From positions 1,240,001-1,304,000 of the forward strand of contig NZ_AP022616.1 of NCBI RefSeq assembly GCF_010731115.1: 64,000 nt of DNA, in the 5' to 3' direction. Position 1 is the first letter of the stretch. Every line of letters starts with the position of its first letter. This DNA comes from Mycolicibacterium phocaicum (GTDB lineage Bacteria; Actinomycetota; Actinomycetes; Mycobacteriales; Mycobacteriaceae). Below are positions 8,493 through 18,313 of this stretch, piece by piece. A program made the position numbers and the translations under genes. The notes under the pieces were generated by a model. That model was not told the DNA's origin. It was given only the letters and a program-made list of their open reading frames with translations, and ran no database searches.

Positions 8493-9926
8493 GTGGTAGC
8501 GACCAAAGCCAGCGAGACAGCCGACGAGCCGGTGAAGCGCACCACCAAAGCCCCCGCGAAGAAGGCCGCCGCCAAGGCTGCGCCGGCCAAGCGTGCCGCG
8601 AAGGCACCCGCGAAGAAGGCCGCCGCGAAGGCGCCCGCGAAGCGCGCGGCGAAGGCCGCAACCAAGCCTGAAGACGGCGGCGCCGCTGACGACGTGACCG
8701 ACGTCGACGATCTCGCCGTGGAACCCGACGAGATCGACGTCGACGACGCCGACCTGGAACTCGACGACGACCTCGAGGCCGACGACGACGTCAGCGACGA
8801 TGACGACGAGGACGACGCCGAAGAAGGCGAGTCCGAAGGCGACGCCAACGCCGAAGGCACCAAGGCCGCCCCAAAGGCCGCCGAGGGCGACGACGCCGAC
8901 GAGACCGCAGAGCCGTCGGAGAAGGACAAGGCCTCCGGCGACTTCGTCTGGGACGAGGAAGAGTCCGAAGCGCTGCGGCAGGCCCGCAAGGACGCCGAGC
9001 TCACCGCCTCCGCCGACTCGGTGCGCGCCTACCTCAAGCAGATCGGCAAGGTCGCGCTGCTCAACGCCGAGGAAGAGGTCGAGCTCGCCAAGCGCATCGA
9101 AGCCGGCCTGTACGCCACGCAGCTGATGTCCGAGCTGATGGAGAAGGGCGAGAAGCTGCCCGCCGCGCAGCGTCGCGACATGCAGTGGATCTGCCGCGAC
9201 GGCGACCGCGCCAAGAACCACCTCCTGGAGGCCAACCTGCGTCTGGTGGTGTCGCTGGCCAAGCGCTACACCGGCCGCGGCATGGCGTTCCTCGACCTCA
9301 TCCAGGAAGGCAACCTGGGTCTGATCCGCGCGGTCGAGAAGTTCGACTACACCAAGGGCTACAAGTTCTCGACGTACGCCACGTGGTGGATCCGCCAGGC
9401 CATCACCCGCGCCATGGCCGACCAGGCCCGCACCATCCGTATCCCGGTGCACATGGTCGAGGTCATCAACAAGCTCGGCCGCATCCAGCGTGAGCTGCTG
9501 CAGGACCTGGGTCGCGAACCCACGCCCGAAGAGCTGGCCAAGGAAATGGACATCACGCCGGAGAAGGTGCTGGAGATCCAGCAGTACGCGCGTGAGCCCA
9601 TCTCGCTGGACCAGACCATCGGCGACGAGGGCGACAGCCAGCTCGGTGACTTCATCGAGGACAGCGAAGCCGTGGTGGCCGTGGACGCCGTGTCGTTCAC
9701 GCTGCTGCAGGATCAGCTGCAGTCGGTGCTGGAGACCCTGTCCGAGCGTGAGGCCGGCGTCGTCCGGCTGCGCTTCGGCCTCACCGACGGTCAGCCACGC
9801 ACGCTCGACGAGATCGGTCAGGTCTACGGCGTCACCCGTGAGCGCATCCGCCAGATCGAGTCCAAGACCATGAGCAAGCTGCGGCACCCGTCGCGCTCGC
9901 AGGTCCTGCGCGACTACCTGGACTAA
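8493..9926 (+). CDS. sigA: principal RNA polymerase sigma factor SigA
   Basis: A 477-residue primary sigma-70 factor. The first 60 residues are Lys/Ala/Pro repeats (APAKKAAAK units), then about 100 highly acidic residues (region 1.1-like), then region 1.2 ([13 protein letters not shown]), region 2 with [15 protein letters not shown] and [19 protein letters not shown], region 3, and region 4 with [11 protein letters not shown] and the terminal [15 protein letters not shown]. Start is GTG 8493, six bases after GAAAGG; GTG 8487 is an alternative. The repetitive basic N-terminus is normal for mycobacterial SigA, though its sequence varies. Confidence 0.97.
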   Translation: MVATKASETADEPVKRTTKAPAKKAAAKAAPAKRAAKAPAKKAAAKAPAKRAAKAATKPEDGGAADDVTDVDDLAVEPDEIDVDDADLELDDDLEADDDVSDDDDEDDAEEGESEGDANAEGTKAAPKAAEGDDADETAEPSEKDKASGDFVWDEEESEALRQARKDAELTASADSVRAYLKQIGKVALLNAEEEVELAKRIEAGLYATQLMSELMEKGEKLPAAQRRDMQWICRDGDRAKNHLLEANLRLVVSLAKRYTGRGMAFLDLIQEGNLGLIRAVEKFDYTKGYKFSTYATWWIRQAITRAMADQARTIRIPVHMVEVINKLGRIQRELLQDLGREPTPEELAKEMDITPEKVLEIQQYAREPISLDQTIGDEGDSQLGDFIEDSEAVVAVDAVSFTLLQDQLQSVLETLSEREAGVVRLRFGLTDGQPRTLDEIGQVYGVTRERIRQIESKTMSKLRHPSRSQVLRDYLD

Positions 9927-9937
9927 TCCCCCGGATC

Positions 9938-9982
9938 AACGACAGCTGCCCCGAAACTTCCGGTTTCGGGGCAGTTGTCGTT
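9938..9982. terminator. strong hairpin terminator after sigA
   Basis: A near-perfect 20-base stem: AACGACAGCTGCCCCGAAAC on the left and its complement, ending CAGTTGTCGTT, on the right, with a four-base loop and followed by TTGTT. It serves sigA and possibly the convergent small gene. Confidence 0.85.
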
Positions 9983-9993
9983 TGTTCGGCGAG

Positions 9994-10215
9994 TCAGCAG
10001 GGCACGCAGCGATTCCCGTTCCAGATCCAGCCCGCGCCGCAGCCGTGATCGCCGGTTTCGCCGCGACAGTTCATCGGTTGCGCGACGACCGTCGGCTGTG
10101 GCCGGTACGTCGTGGTATCCGTTGAGCTTTGCGCCGCCTGCGCGGTGAACGCTGGGCCGACGGGCGCGACCAGCAACGCCGCAGCGGCAACAGCCAGGAC
10201 AGTTTTGGTGTGCAT
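9994..10215 (-). CDS. small secreted Cys-containing protein
   Basis: A 73-residue protein with a clean Sec signal peptide (MHTKTVLAVAAAALLV, cleavage probably after AQA near residue 27). The mature peptide is about 45 residues and ends in a Cys motif: NCRGETGDHGCGAGWIW, then NRCVPC. Four cysteines suggest two disulfides. GGAG lies upstream of ATG 10215 and a TAAAAT box about 45 bases upstream. Similar small exported actinobacterial proteins with a CGxGWxWNGxxCxPC ending are uncharacterised. Confidence 0.7.
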   Translation of the reverse strand: MHTKTVLAVAAAALLVAPVGPAFTAQAAQSSTDTTTYRPQPTVVAQPMNCRGETGDHGCGAGWIWNGNRCVPC

Positions 10216-10258
10216 CAGAGCCTCCGGCGTCGGGTCGTGGTTGGATTCGAACCGTCAA

Positions 10259-10264
10259 ATTTTA
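10259..10264 (-). promoter_or_regulatory. -10 box of the small secreted protein gene
   Basis: TAAAAT on the minus strand, 43 bases upstream of the ATG at 10215; the predicted start of transcription is near 10252. Position and AT-richness in an otherwise GC-rich gap support it. Confidence 0.45.
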
Positions 10265-10357
10265 CGCTTGCGTCAGAATTATGACCAGATGCGGGCGTCT
10301 GGCTGCAGCCCGAAAACCGGAAGCGGGAAAAGCGCTGCGTGTGAAAGGCTTTCGCGT

Positions 10358-10861
10358 ATGCCGACCTCGGAACATCCCCTGGCCCAAGCGATGCTGAACG
10401 TCTCGTCCGAGTGTTTCGCCGCGATGGCCGACATCCTCACCGTGCTCGGTGACGACCTCGCCAACCAGCGACCCGAGCTGCCCGGCGCGAACAGCTGCTA
10501 CGCGATCGTGAACCACTGCATCGGCGTGGTCGAGTACTGGGCCGGCTCGTTCATTGCCGGACAACGCATCCCGCGGGACCGCGACAGCGAGTTCACCGCC
10601 ACCGGGCGGGTCGACCAACTACTGACCCGACTGACCGCCCTGCAGCAGCGTTTCCCCGGCTGGGTCGAGGTGGCGGTCACCGAGGGGATCCGGGACCGCG
10701 AGCTGGCCGACGGGGTGCGCGGCGGCACCACGCGCGCTTCGGTTCTGGCCACGGCCAGCCCGGAGTGGACGCTGCTGCACATCCTGCACGACATCGCGCA
10801 GCACGTCGGGCACCTGGAGATCACCAGAGACCTGCTGCTCTCCGCGCGCACAGAGGGCTGA
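10358..10861 (+). CDS. DinB-like / mycothiol-dependent enzyme-fold protein
   Basis: A 167-residue four-helix-bundle protein of the DinB/DUF664 superfamily. Its putative metal-binding histidines lie in NHCIGVVEYW (about residue 49), in LLHILHDIAQHVGHLE near the C-terminus, and in the second H of that motif. Members include mycothiol-dependent isomerases and transferases, so a thiol-dependent enzymatic role is plausible but not shown. Start is ATG 10358, preceded by GAAAGG. The C-terminal HDIAQHVGH pattern is the best evidence. A terminator follows directly. Confidence 0.7.
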   Translation: MPTSEHPLAQAMLNVSSECFAAMADILTVLGDDLANQRPELPGANSCYAIVNHCIGVVEYWAGSFIAGQRIPRDRDSEFTATGRVDQLLTRLTALQQRFPGWVEVAVTEGIRDRELADGVRGGTTRASVLATASPEWTLLHILHDIAQHVGHLEITRDLLLSARTEG

Positions 10862-10866
10862 CGCAA

Positions 10867-10900
10867 ATCGGCCCCCTTCCCTGACGAGAAGGGGGCCGAT
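10867..10900 (+). terminator. hairpin terminator
   Basis: ATCGGCCCCCTTC pairs with GAAGGGGGCCGAT (13 bp) around an eight-base loop, followed by CTGTT. It sits between the convergent DinB-like and histidine-phosphatase genes. Confidence 0.85.
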
Positions 10901-10924
10901 CTGTTGCCATCCGACAGCGAACTG

Positions 10925-12505
10925 TCAGTCGGTGCTTCCAGCGCCAGCGCCGGCAGTGGCCTTCGCAGACTCTGCCTTGGCCTTCGCCTCGGCCTTCTTG
11001 GCCTCAGCGGCAGCCTTCTTGGCGTCGGCCTTGGCCTTCGCCTCGGCCTTCTTGGCCTCGGCGGCAGCCTTCTTCTCCTCGGCCTTGGCCTTGGCAGCGG
11101 CCTTCTTGGCCTCCGCGGCAGCCTTCTTGGCATCGGCCTTGGCCTTGGCGTCGTCGGCCTTGGCTTGACCTTCCGCCTTGGCAGCGTCGGCGCCGGCCTT
11201 GGCGTCGTCAGCCTTGGTCTGGCCCTCTGCCTTGGCAGCGTCGGCGTCGGCCTTGGCCTCGTCAGCCTTGGCCTGGCCGTCAACCTTGTTGTCCGACGCC
11301 GGAGCGTCGGCGACCTTGGCCGGCGAGTCGCCCGCCTGCGCCGCGGCCGGGGCCTTGGCCGCAACCGGAGCCGAGAAGGCCGCCGGCGAGACCGCCGCAC
11401 CCGAGGTCGGCGCGGTGGTCTGCGTGCCCGCAGCCGGAGCCGGCGGCGCCAGCTTCTTCTGCAGGTTGTCGATGGCCGTCGTCACGCCGCCGATGACCTG
11501 GGCGTTGATCGCCCGGACGAACTTGGCCGTCGAGAACAACGCGTCGGCCGCCCCGTGGTTGATCGCGGTCAGGATCTTGCCGACGTTGCCGGTCTGGAAT
11601 GCCGCGGCGACATCCTGCACCACCGAGTTGAGCTGACGGGTCAGCGTGCGGACCTGGGTCATCACATTCTCGATCGGACCCTTCTGCATGCCGGCGATCT
11701 TGACGCCGTTCCACTCGACCAGGTTCCAGCCGTCCTCGGGGTTGCCCTCGACGACGACAACGCCGGTGTTGCCCAGCGGATGCTGCGTGAACAGCATGAT
11801 CTTCTGCTCAGCGCTGAGATTCTTGGCGTTCATCATCGTCCAGATCATGATGGTGCCGCCGTGCGAGAACACCGCCGCGTTGCGATCGCCGTTGTCGTAG
11901 ATCGTCTGCAGCGCGCCGTTGACGCGATCCTCGAACTGATGGCCGTTCAGACCAGTCGTCGGATCGGCCGCGGACGGGATGAACGCGTCCAGGTTCGGGG
12001 CGATCGGGTTGAAGCTGACGTTCGGCGGCGGCGTCACCGACAGTCCCGCCCACGCCAGCGGAGCAGTCAGGTAACCAAAGAGACCCGCGCGCTCCGGCGT
12101 GCCTTCGTACTTGCCGGCTTCGATCTCCTGCAGACCTGGCAACACCTGGATCGGCAGACCCAGGTACTGCGACAACGGCGTCGCCGTCTGCTGCGTCCGA
12201 ACCATCGTCGACGCGTAGATGGCGTCGAAGTTCCGGTCGCCGAGCTTGGCCGCGATGTCCTTGGCCTGCTGCTGGCCGTCCGGTGTCAGGACCGGGCCCG
12301 GCACCTGCGTGTCGATGTTGCCCGACGTGTTTCCGTACGACTGCCCGTGCCGGATGAACGTGATGGTCATGTTCTCGGCCGCCCATGCCGGCAGCGCCGA
12401 CATGACCAGAAGGGCACTCGCCGTCAGCGCGACACCGAGCCCCTTCAGTCCTCTTGCACGACGGCGCTTACCCGTCGCGTCTTCAGAATTCGTGTGGTTG
12501 ATCAT
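10925..12505 (-). CDS. exported histidine phosphatase with Lys/Ala/Glu-rich repeat tail
   Basis: A 526-residue protein. After a basic N-terminus and a hydrophobic signal segment (GLGVALTASALLVMSA, cleavage likely after AWA) comes a histidine-phosphatase (phosphoglycerate-mutase-like) domain. It holds the catalytic RHGQS motif (around residue 52) and the second histidine in FSHGGTIMIW. A helical region follows, then about 170 residues composed almost only of Ala, Lys, Glu and Asp in heptad-like units (KADDAKA, AEAKKAAA). The tail should form a long coiled coil or bind polyanions and the cell wall. ATG 12505 is preceded by TGAGGAC. Substrate unknown. Confidence 0.8.
   Translation of the reverse strand: MINHTNSEDATGKRRRARGLKGLGVALTASALLVMSALPAWAAENMTITFIRHGQSYGNTSGNIDTQVPGPVLTPDGQQQAKDIAAKLGDRNFDAIYASTMVRTQQTATPLSQYLGLPIQVLPGLQEIEAGKYEGTPERAGLFGYLTAPLAWAGLSVTPPPNVSFNPIAPNLDAFIPSAADPTTGLNGHQFEDRVNGALQTIYDNGDRNAAVFSHGGTIMIWTMMNAKNLSAEQKIMLFTQHPLGNTGVVVVEGNPEDGWNLVEWNGVKIAGMQKGPIENVMTQVRTLTRQLNSVVQDVAAAFQTGNVGKILTAINHGAADALFSTAKFVRAINAQVIGGVTTAIDNLQKKLAPPAPAAGTQTTAPTSGAAVSPAAFSAPVAAKAPAAAQAGDSPAKVADAPASDNKVDGQAKADEAKADADAAKAEGQTKADDAKAGADAAKAEGQAKADDAKAKADAKKAAAEAKKAAAKAKAEEKKAAAEAKKAEAKAKADAKKAAAEAKKAEAKAKAESAKATAGAGAGSTD
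10960..11290. repeat. in-frame coding repeat of Ala/Lys/Glu units
   Basis: Tandem imperfect repeats of about 15-42 bases built on GCCTTCTTGGC and TTGGCCTT words (plus-strand reading). They encode the KKAAAEAKK and KADDAKA tail of the histidine phosphatase. The repeats keep the reading frame and could change length by slippage. Confidence 0.75.
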
Positions 12506-12618
12506 GTCCTCACCGAGTCGGGGATATTTACGCGCGCGATCGTGCCAATCCCCCGACGGTGATTCGGGCCACATTCCCGATGAGTGGACAGATTTCTCAC
12601 ACTGTCGTTCATTTGCCG

Positions 12619-13002
12619 TTAACCAACGGCGTCGGTGCCGAAATTTGCCGGCAGAACTGCGAAAACACCGGCGGAGTCAGGCCGGTAGGGCACGGTGCGG
12701 GTCACCGCGGCGACAGGCAACGGACCGTACAGGTGCGGGAAGAGCATCGAGGCCGGATCCGTCGGCACCCCGGGCTCCCAGCGAACCGGCGACCCCAGCA
12801 GCGCGGGGTCGCACACCAACAGCAGCAGGTCGGACTGCCCGCGGTACAGCCGATTGGCCGGCAGGTGAACCTGCTCCGGAGCCGACAGGTGGACGAACCC
12901 GACCTCGTCGAGTGAGGGCGGCCGAAGCTCACCATCGAACTGGGCACGCGCCCAATCCGTTTCACTACATAGATGAACCAGGACTGCGGGCGCGGCGATC
13001 AT
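12619..13002 (-). CDS. DUF952 family protein
   Basis: A 127-residue protein with the DUF952 hallmarks: LVHLCSETDW at the N-terminus, GFVHLSAPEQV, LLLLVCDPALLGSPVRWEP, and FPHLYGPLPVAAV at the C-terminus. The ATG at 13002 places LVHL where family members begin; the open frame to 13362 is an upstream extension. Biochemical role unknown (some homologues are loosely annotated as glutathione-transferase-like). Confidence 0.75.
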   Translation of the reverse strand: MIAAPAVLVHLCSETDWARAQFDGELRPPSLDEVGFVHLSAPEQVHLPANRLYRGQSDLLLLVCDPALLGSPVRWEPGVPTDPASMLFPHLYGPLPVAAVTRTVPYRPDSAGVFAVLPANFGTDAVG

Positions 13003-13156
13003 GCGGTCAGCCTGCCGCGCCCGCAACTCCAGCGATAGGTGAGACACGACACACCCGTGAACACCTGGGGAACAACGCTGGAATCCAAATCGTCTGAGAG
13101 AGTAGAGATGTGTAACCGGCAAAGCGCCCTGGCGGCGACGAGCAGAAGGAGGAGCC

Positions 13157-13345
13157 ATGAACGCAACTCTGACCGGCCCGGCACTGACACGGGCCGACCG
13201 CTGTGACCGGTGCGGCGCCGCCGCCCGCGTTCGGGCTACCCTGCCCTCCGGCATGGAGCTCCTGTTCTGCCAACACCACGCGAACGAGCACGAATCCAAG
13301 CTGGTTGCGTTGGCCGCTGTGCTGGAGGTCAGCGGCGAGGACTGA
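13157..13345 (+). CDS. small DUF7455-type zinc-finger-like protein
   Basis: A 62-residue protein with CDRCGAAARVR followed by FCQHHANEH, giving a plausible Cys/His zinc site. It has an excellent ribosome-binding site (GAAGGAGGAGCC before the ATG), which supports a real, well-translated gene despite its size. Homologues are conserved near sigB in mycobacteria. Function unknown. Confidence 0.8.
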   Translation: MNATLTGPALTRADRCDRCGAAARVRATLPSGMELLFCQHHANEHESKLVALAAVLEVSGED

Positions 13346-13409
13346 GGTGACCCGCCGGTCACCTCAAATACGGTCCTGATGGGGTCTCTTCGGTAATGCT
13401 GGTCTGGTC

Positions 13410-14372
13410 ATGAACGACCAGACGCCACCGATCAAGCCGACACGTCATCACGTGTTACGGGTCATCCGTCGCGCGCTGTCGAAAAGCTGGGACGATTCGA
13501 TCTTCTCGGAGTCGGCACAGGCTGCGTTCTGGTCAGCGTTGTCCCTACCGCCCTTGCTGTTGGGCATGTTGGGCAGCTTGGCGTACGTGGCGCCGCTGTT
13601 CGGCCCCGAGACCCTACCGATGATCCAGGAGCAGCTGATCGGGACGGCGAAGAACTTCTTCTCGCCGAACGTGATCAACGAGATCATCCAGCCGACCGTG
13701 CGCGAAGTCGCCATGGGCGCCCGCGGCGAGGTGGTGTCCCTCGGGTTCGTCATCTCGCTGTGGGCTGGTTCATCGGCCATCTCGGCGTTCGTGGACGCCG
13801 TCGTCGAGGCACACGACCAGACACCGCTTCGCCATCCGGTGCGGCAACGGTTCTACGCGCTCGGGCTGTACCTGGTGATGCTGCTGTTCGTGATCGCGAC
13901 CGCTCCGGTGGCCGCCATCGGACCGATGAAGATCGCCCAGCACATCCCCGAAACCTGGTCCAACGCCATGAAGTACGGGTACTGGCCGGTGCTGCTGCTG
14001 GGCATCGTGCTGGCCGTGACGGTGCTGTACCGGGTGTCGCTGCCCAAACCGCTGCCGACGCACCGGTTGCTGTTCGGCGCCGTCCTGGCCACCGTGGTCT
14101 TCGTGGTGGCGACGGTCGGACTCCGGTTCTATCTGACGTGGATCACCGCCACGGGCTACACCTACGGTGCCCTGGCGACACCGATCGCGTTCCTGCTGTT
14201 CGCGTTCGCGCTGGGTTTCGCGATCATGATCGGAGCCGAACTCAACGCGGCGATCCAGGAGGAATGGCCGGCGCCGGACACCCATGCCCGACGCCTGCGC
14301 GAATGGCTCGAGGAGAAGGCCGAGACCCTCACGGGCGATCAGCCTGCCGAACCGGCAGAGCCGCCGGCCTGA
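13410..14372 (+). CDS. YihY/UPF0761 family membrane protein
   Basis: A 320-residue polytopic membrane protein of the YihY (virulence factor BrkB-like) family, with about six transmembrane segments. The SESAQAAFWSALSLPPLLLG segment, ISLWAGSSAISAF, and the late GALATPIAFLLFAF and IGAELNAAI motifs are typical. The cytoplasmic C-terminus is Pro/Glu-rich. Counterpart of Rv2707. Some homologues were mislabelled RNase BN. Transport or envelope function undetermined. Confidence 0.85.
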   Translation: MNDQTPPIKPTRHHVLRVIRRALSKSWDDSIFSESAQAAFWSALSLPPLLLGMLGSLAYVAPLFGPETLPMIQEQLIGTAKNFFSPNVINEIIQPTVREVAMGARGEVVSLGFVISLWAGSSAISAFVDAVVEAHDQTPLRHPVRQRFYALGLYLVMLLFVIATAPVAAIGPMKIAQHIPETWSNAMKYGYWPVLLLGIVLAVTVLYRVSLPKPLPTHRLLFGAVLATVVFVVATVGLRFYLTWITATGYTYGALATPIAFLLFAFALGFAIMIGAELNAAIQEEWPAPDTHARRLREWLEEKAETLTGDQPAEPAEPPA

Positions 14373-14382
14373 CCGGCTCGGG

Positions 14383-14619
14383 CTACTTCTTCATCTGTTC
14401 GTAGATGCGCTTGCAGTCCGGGCACACCGGCGAACCCGGCTTGGGCGACTTGGTCACCGGGAACACCTCGCCGCACAACGCGACGACATGAGTACCCATG
14501 ACAGCGCTCTCCGCGATCTTGTCCTTCTTGACGTAGTGAAAATGCTTAGGTCGGTCGTCGTCCGTACCGTCGTCGACCTGTTCATCGGAATCGGTGCGTT
14601 CGAGGGTGTCGGTCTGCAT
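14383..14619 (-). CDS. DUF3039 protein
   Basis: A 78-residue protein with an acidic N-terminus and a C-terminal domain containing HFHYVKKDKIAESAV, VALCGEVF and CPDCKRIYEQM. Its three cysteines (ALCGE, CPDC) and histidines suggest a metal-binding ribbon. Start is ATG 14619; counterpart of Rv2708c. It is convergent with the YihY gene (10 bases apart) and divergent from the DUF3099 gene. Confidence 0.8.
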   Translation of the reverse strand: MQTDTLERTDSDEQVDDGTDDDRPKHFHYVKKDKIAESAVMGTHVVALCGEVFPVTKSPKPGSPVCPDCKRIYEQMKK

Positions 14620-14686
14620 GCACTCATTGTGCACTTCACCCGAACCGGTCGCGGCGGCACCGAGCCAGATGTGGGACAGTAGAAGG

Positions 14687-15064
14687 ATGAAACAAGGCCA
14701 AGAGCTGAGTTTCGACGACGACGGTCGGCCGGTCCTCATCACTCGCGCAGCACCCGCTTACGAGGAGCAGCACCGCGCCCGCGTCCGCCGCTACCTGACC
14801 ATCATGTCGTTCCGCGTGCCGGCGCTGTTGCTGGCGGCCCTGGCCTACAGCATCTGGCACAACGGCCTGATCTCGCTGGCCATCCTCATCGCATCCATTC
14901 CCCTGCCGTGGATCGCGGTACTCATCGCAAACGACCGCCCGCCGCGCACCGCACAGGAACCGCGCCGCTACGACGCGGCCCGACGAGCGCCCATGTTCCC
15001 GACCGCCGAGCGGCCGGCAATCGAGGACCGGCACCCGGTCATCGACGGCGATATCGAGCCCTGA
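14687..15064 (+). CDS. DUF3099 membrane protein
   Basis: A 125-residue protein with a soluble N-terminus (LSFDDDGRPVLITRAAPAYEEQ), two transmembrane helices at about residues 42-60 and 65-83, and a polar tail. This is the DUF3099 family (counterpart of Rv2709). AGAAGG lies immediately before ATG 14687, which is a very short spacing. Located just upstream of sigB. Function unknown. Confidence 0.75.
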   Translation: MKQGQELSFDDDGRPVLITRAAPAYEEQHRARVRRYLTIMSFRVPALLLAALAYSIWHNGLISLAILIASIPLPWIAVLIANDRPPRTAQEPRRYDAARRAPMFPTAERPAIEDRHPVIDGDIEP

Positions 15065-15159
15065 TCTCCACCTGAGTTTCCTTCTTTCTCCTTTCTAAGG
15101 ACATTCTCAGGTCGACGCGGAAAAACCGCAGGTCAGAGGCCATGAGACGACAGGGCCTC

Positions 15160-15188
15160 GGGAACTTCTCCGACAACTCGGGCGTTGA
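15160..15188 (+). promoter_or_regulatory. SigE/SigH-type promoter of sigB
   Basis: GGGAAC (15160-15165), 17 bases of spacer, then CGTTGA (15183-15188) match the extracytoplasmic-type consensus GGAAC-N16-18-CGTT. In mycobacteria sigB is known to be driven by SigE, SigH and SigL. Predicted transcription start is about 15195, giving a leader of some 35 bases. Confidence 0.75.
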
Positions 15189-15230
15189 AGCTAGTGACAG
15201 TTCGAGCTGAGCACGAGCAGGAGGCCGCAA

Positions 15231-16190
<960 letters not shown>

Positions 16191-16217
16191 CCGCCGCCAC
16201 CCACAACTGCACACCCT

Positions 16218-16252
16218 GGTGCCCGCCGGAACGCCCGGCGGGCACCGTTTTT
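16218..16252 (+). terminator. intrinsic terminator after sigB
   Basis: GGTGCCCGCCG pairs with CGGCGGGCACC (11 bp) around a seven-base loop, directly followed by GTTTTTG. This is one of the few terminators here with a genuine U-tract. Confidence 0.9.
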
Positions 16253-16375
16253 GTCGGGCGGTCCGCCCGCCGCCGTCGGCCATCGGAATCACAGCGCCGA
16301 TGAGCCGTGGTGGATGCCTGTTGACCCGGCCAAACCGGTAAGCTGGGCACCGGCGGAGGCCTGGAGGAATTTGGC

Positions 16376-17065
16376 ATGAACGATCTGATCGATACGACCG
16401 AGATGTACCTGCGGACGATCTACGACCTCGAAGAAGAGGGCGTGGTGCCGCTGCGTGCGCGCATTGCCGAACGACTCGAGCAGAGCGGCCCCACCGTCAG
16501 CCAGACGGTGTCGCGGATGGAGCGCGACGGGCTGCTGCACGTCGCCGGTGATCGCCACCTCGAGCTGACGGACAAGGGCCGGTCGCTGGCGGTGTCGGTG
16601 ATGCGCAAGCACCGGCTTGCCGAGCGCCTGCTGGTCGATGTGATCGGCCTGCCGTGGGAGGAAGTCCACGCCGAGGCCTGCCGCTGGGAACACGTGATGA
16701 GCGAGGACGTCGAACGCCGGCTGGTCCAGGTGCTCGACAACCCGACCACGTCGCCGTTCGGCAACCCGATCCCCGGCCTCGCCGAACTCGGCGTCATCCC
16801 GGCCGGCGACGCCGACGCCAGCCTCGTGCGGCTCACCGAACTGCCCACCGGATTCCCGGTCGCGGTCCGGGTGCGCCAGCTGACCGAGCACGTCCAGGGC
16901 GACACCGAGCTGATCGCCCGGCTCAAAGATGCCGGCGTCGTGCCGAATGCGCGTGTCACGGTGCAGGCCACCGATCAGGGCAGCGTCCTGATCGTCATTC
17001 CCGGCCACGAACAGGTCGAGTTGCCGCATCACATGGCACACGCGGTCCGCGTCGAGAAGGTCTGA
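16376..17065 (+). CDS. ideR: iron-dependent repressor IdeR (DtxR family)
   Basis: A 229-residue Fe(II)-activated repressor of siderophore genes and activator of iron storage. It has an N-terminal winged helix, a metal-binding/dimerisation domain and a C-terminal SH3-like domain (RVTVQATDQGSVLIVI). All metal ligands are in the usual positions: M10, C102, E105 and H106 for one site; H79, E83 and H98 for the other. GGAGG lies about 10 bases upstream. The gene order sigA-sigB-ideR is conserved in mycobacteria. Confidence 0.96.
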   Translation: MNDLIDTTEMYLRTIYDLEEEGVVPLRARIAERLEQSGPTVSQTVSRMERDGLLHVAGDRHLELTDKGRSLAVSVMRKHRLAERLLVDVIGLPWEEVHAEACRWEHVMSEDVERRLVQVLDNPTTSPFGNPIPGLAELGVIPAGDADASLVRLTELPTGFPVAVRVRQLTEHVQGDTELIARLKDAGVVPNARVTVQATDQGSVLIVIPGHEQVELPHHMAHAVRVEKV

Positions 17066-17082
17066 CCCGAAGACCACGCGGC

Positions 17083-18144
17083 TCACGCCGACCGGCCGAA
17101 GATCCTGCGCGGCGGCATCTGCACGCCGAGGCGCTCCGCCAATTTGTAGCCCGTTAGTGCCAGTTCCCGGATGCGGTCCGGCCTCATGCCGGCCTGGAGT
17201 GCCGAGTCGAGCAGCCCCGCCATGTGGTGCTCGCTGTCGACGTCCAGTGCGGCCTGCAACGCCACGCCGGCGAGCGGTCCGTCGCCACGGGCATAGGCGC
17301 TGAAGGCCAGCAACACCAGCGCTTCCAGCCGCCACGGCGCGGGCAGGGTACGGGCCAGCGCGGCCCACACCGACTCGGCCGCGGCGGCGTGCTCGCCGAC
17401 CGCCAGCGCGTACAGCGTGTCCCGCACCCGCGAATCCGTCACCGCACAGGCCAGGCGCACCGCGTCGTCATCGAGTAATGGCGCGTCCGCCGAACCGGTG
17501 GCACACGCCACCGCATGTTCGACGTCGGCGCGCGCATCGGCATCGGGACGGCCTCGGTAATCCACTGTGGCAGCACGCTTTTCGATCGCCGGCCGCAACG
17601 CCTCGGCGCGCTGTGTGTCGGTGACGGCCACGACCTCGACGAGGTCCGCGCGCCGGGCGTAGAGGCGCCGGCCGTCGAGCACCGCAGCCATGGTGACAGG
17701 CGACGATTCGGGATCCTCGACGATGCCGGCGTTGCCGCAGCCGTCGGCGCACTGCCACCGGCCGCCGGCGGCCACCCGGTCGACCACATGCACCGCGAAC
17801 AGTTCGATGCCGTGATCGGACAGCGCGTCCTCGAGTTCGTCGCTCACGTCGCGGTACATGTCCGCGCACATCGCGCAGTCGACGCCGTGTTCGTCGACGA
17901 TCACCGCGATGGCCGCATCCGCGTCCGCGGCGGCGGCCATGTCCGAGAGATGTCCGAGGGCGTCGGGCAAGGCCTCGAAGAATCCCTCCGACAGGTCGAC
18001 GCGCAGGACCGCACCCATCTCGCCGCCGATGATCGTGACGAGTACCAGTGACTTCTCCGGCGCAAATCCCAGGACCGCAGGCACTGCCGCGATCAGGGCG
18101 CCGGGCCGGTTCAGTTGGAAATCGAATGAGCTGAAAGATGTCAT
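17083..18144 (-). CDS. DUF4192 protein
   Basis: A 353-residue cytoplasmic protein of the actinobacterial DUF4192 family, recognisable by LNRPGALIAAVPAVLGFAP at the N-terminus, LVLVTI shortly after, and the middle LEALVLLAFSAYARGDG. The last residues (LGVQMPPRRIFG) are also typical. Counterpart of Rv2712c. It is convergent with ideR (17-base gap) and divergent from sthA. Function unknown. Confidence 0.8.
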   Translation of the reverse strand: MTSFSSFDFQLNRPGALIAAVPAVLGFAPEKSLVLVTIIGGEMGAVLRVDLSEGFFEALPDALGHLSDMAAAADADAAIAVIVDEHGVDCAMCADMYRDVSDELEDALSDHGIELFAVHVVDRVAAGGRWQCADGCGNAGIVEDPESSPVTMAAVLDGRRLYARRADLVEVVAVTDTQRAEALRPAIEKRAATVDYRGRPDADARADVEHAVACATGSADAPLLDDDAVRLACAVTDSRVRDTLYALAVGEHAAAAESVWAALARTLPAPWRLEALVLLAFSAYARGDGPLAGVALQAALDVDSEHHMAGLLDSALQAGMRPDRIRELALTGYKLAERLGVQMPPRRIFGRSA

Positions 18145-18313
18145 GCCCTGAAGGTGGCAGCACGGTCCGTCAGGAATCGTCGGCCGGCGCGGCCTGCGGG
18201 CCGGTCTGTGGATGAACTCGGATCTGTGGATAACGGTCCCGCGCGAGGTGTTTCCGCAAAGTTCGCCGATGATCCGGCTGCATGATCACGCGCGCCGTGC
18301 CAACCTGGCTGTC

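Noticed and set aside
10960..11290. CRISPR-like tandem repeats
   Set aside because: Repeats are short, imperfect, in frame and without unique spacers; they encode the Lys/Ala/Glu tail of an exported phosphatase.
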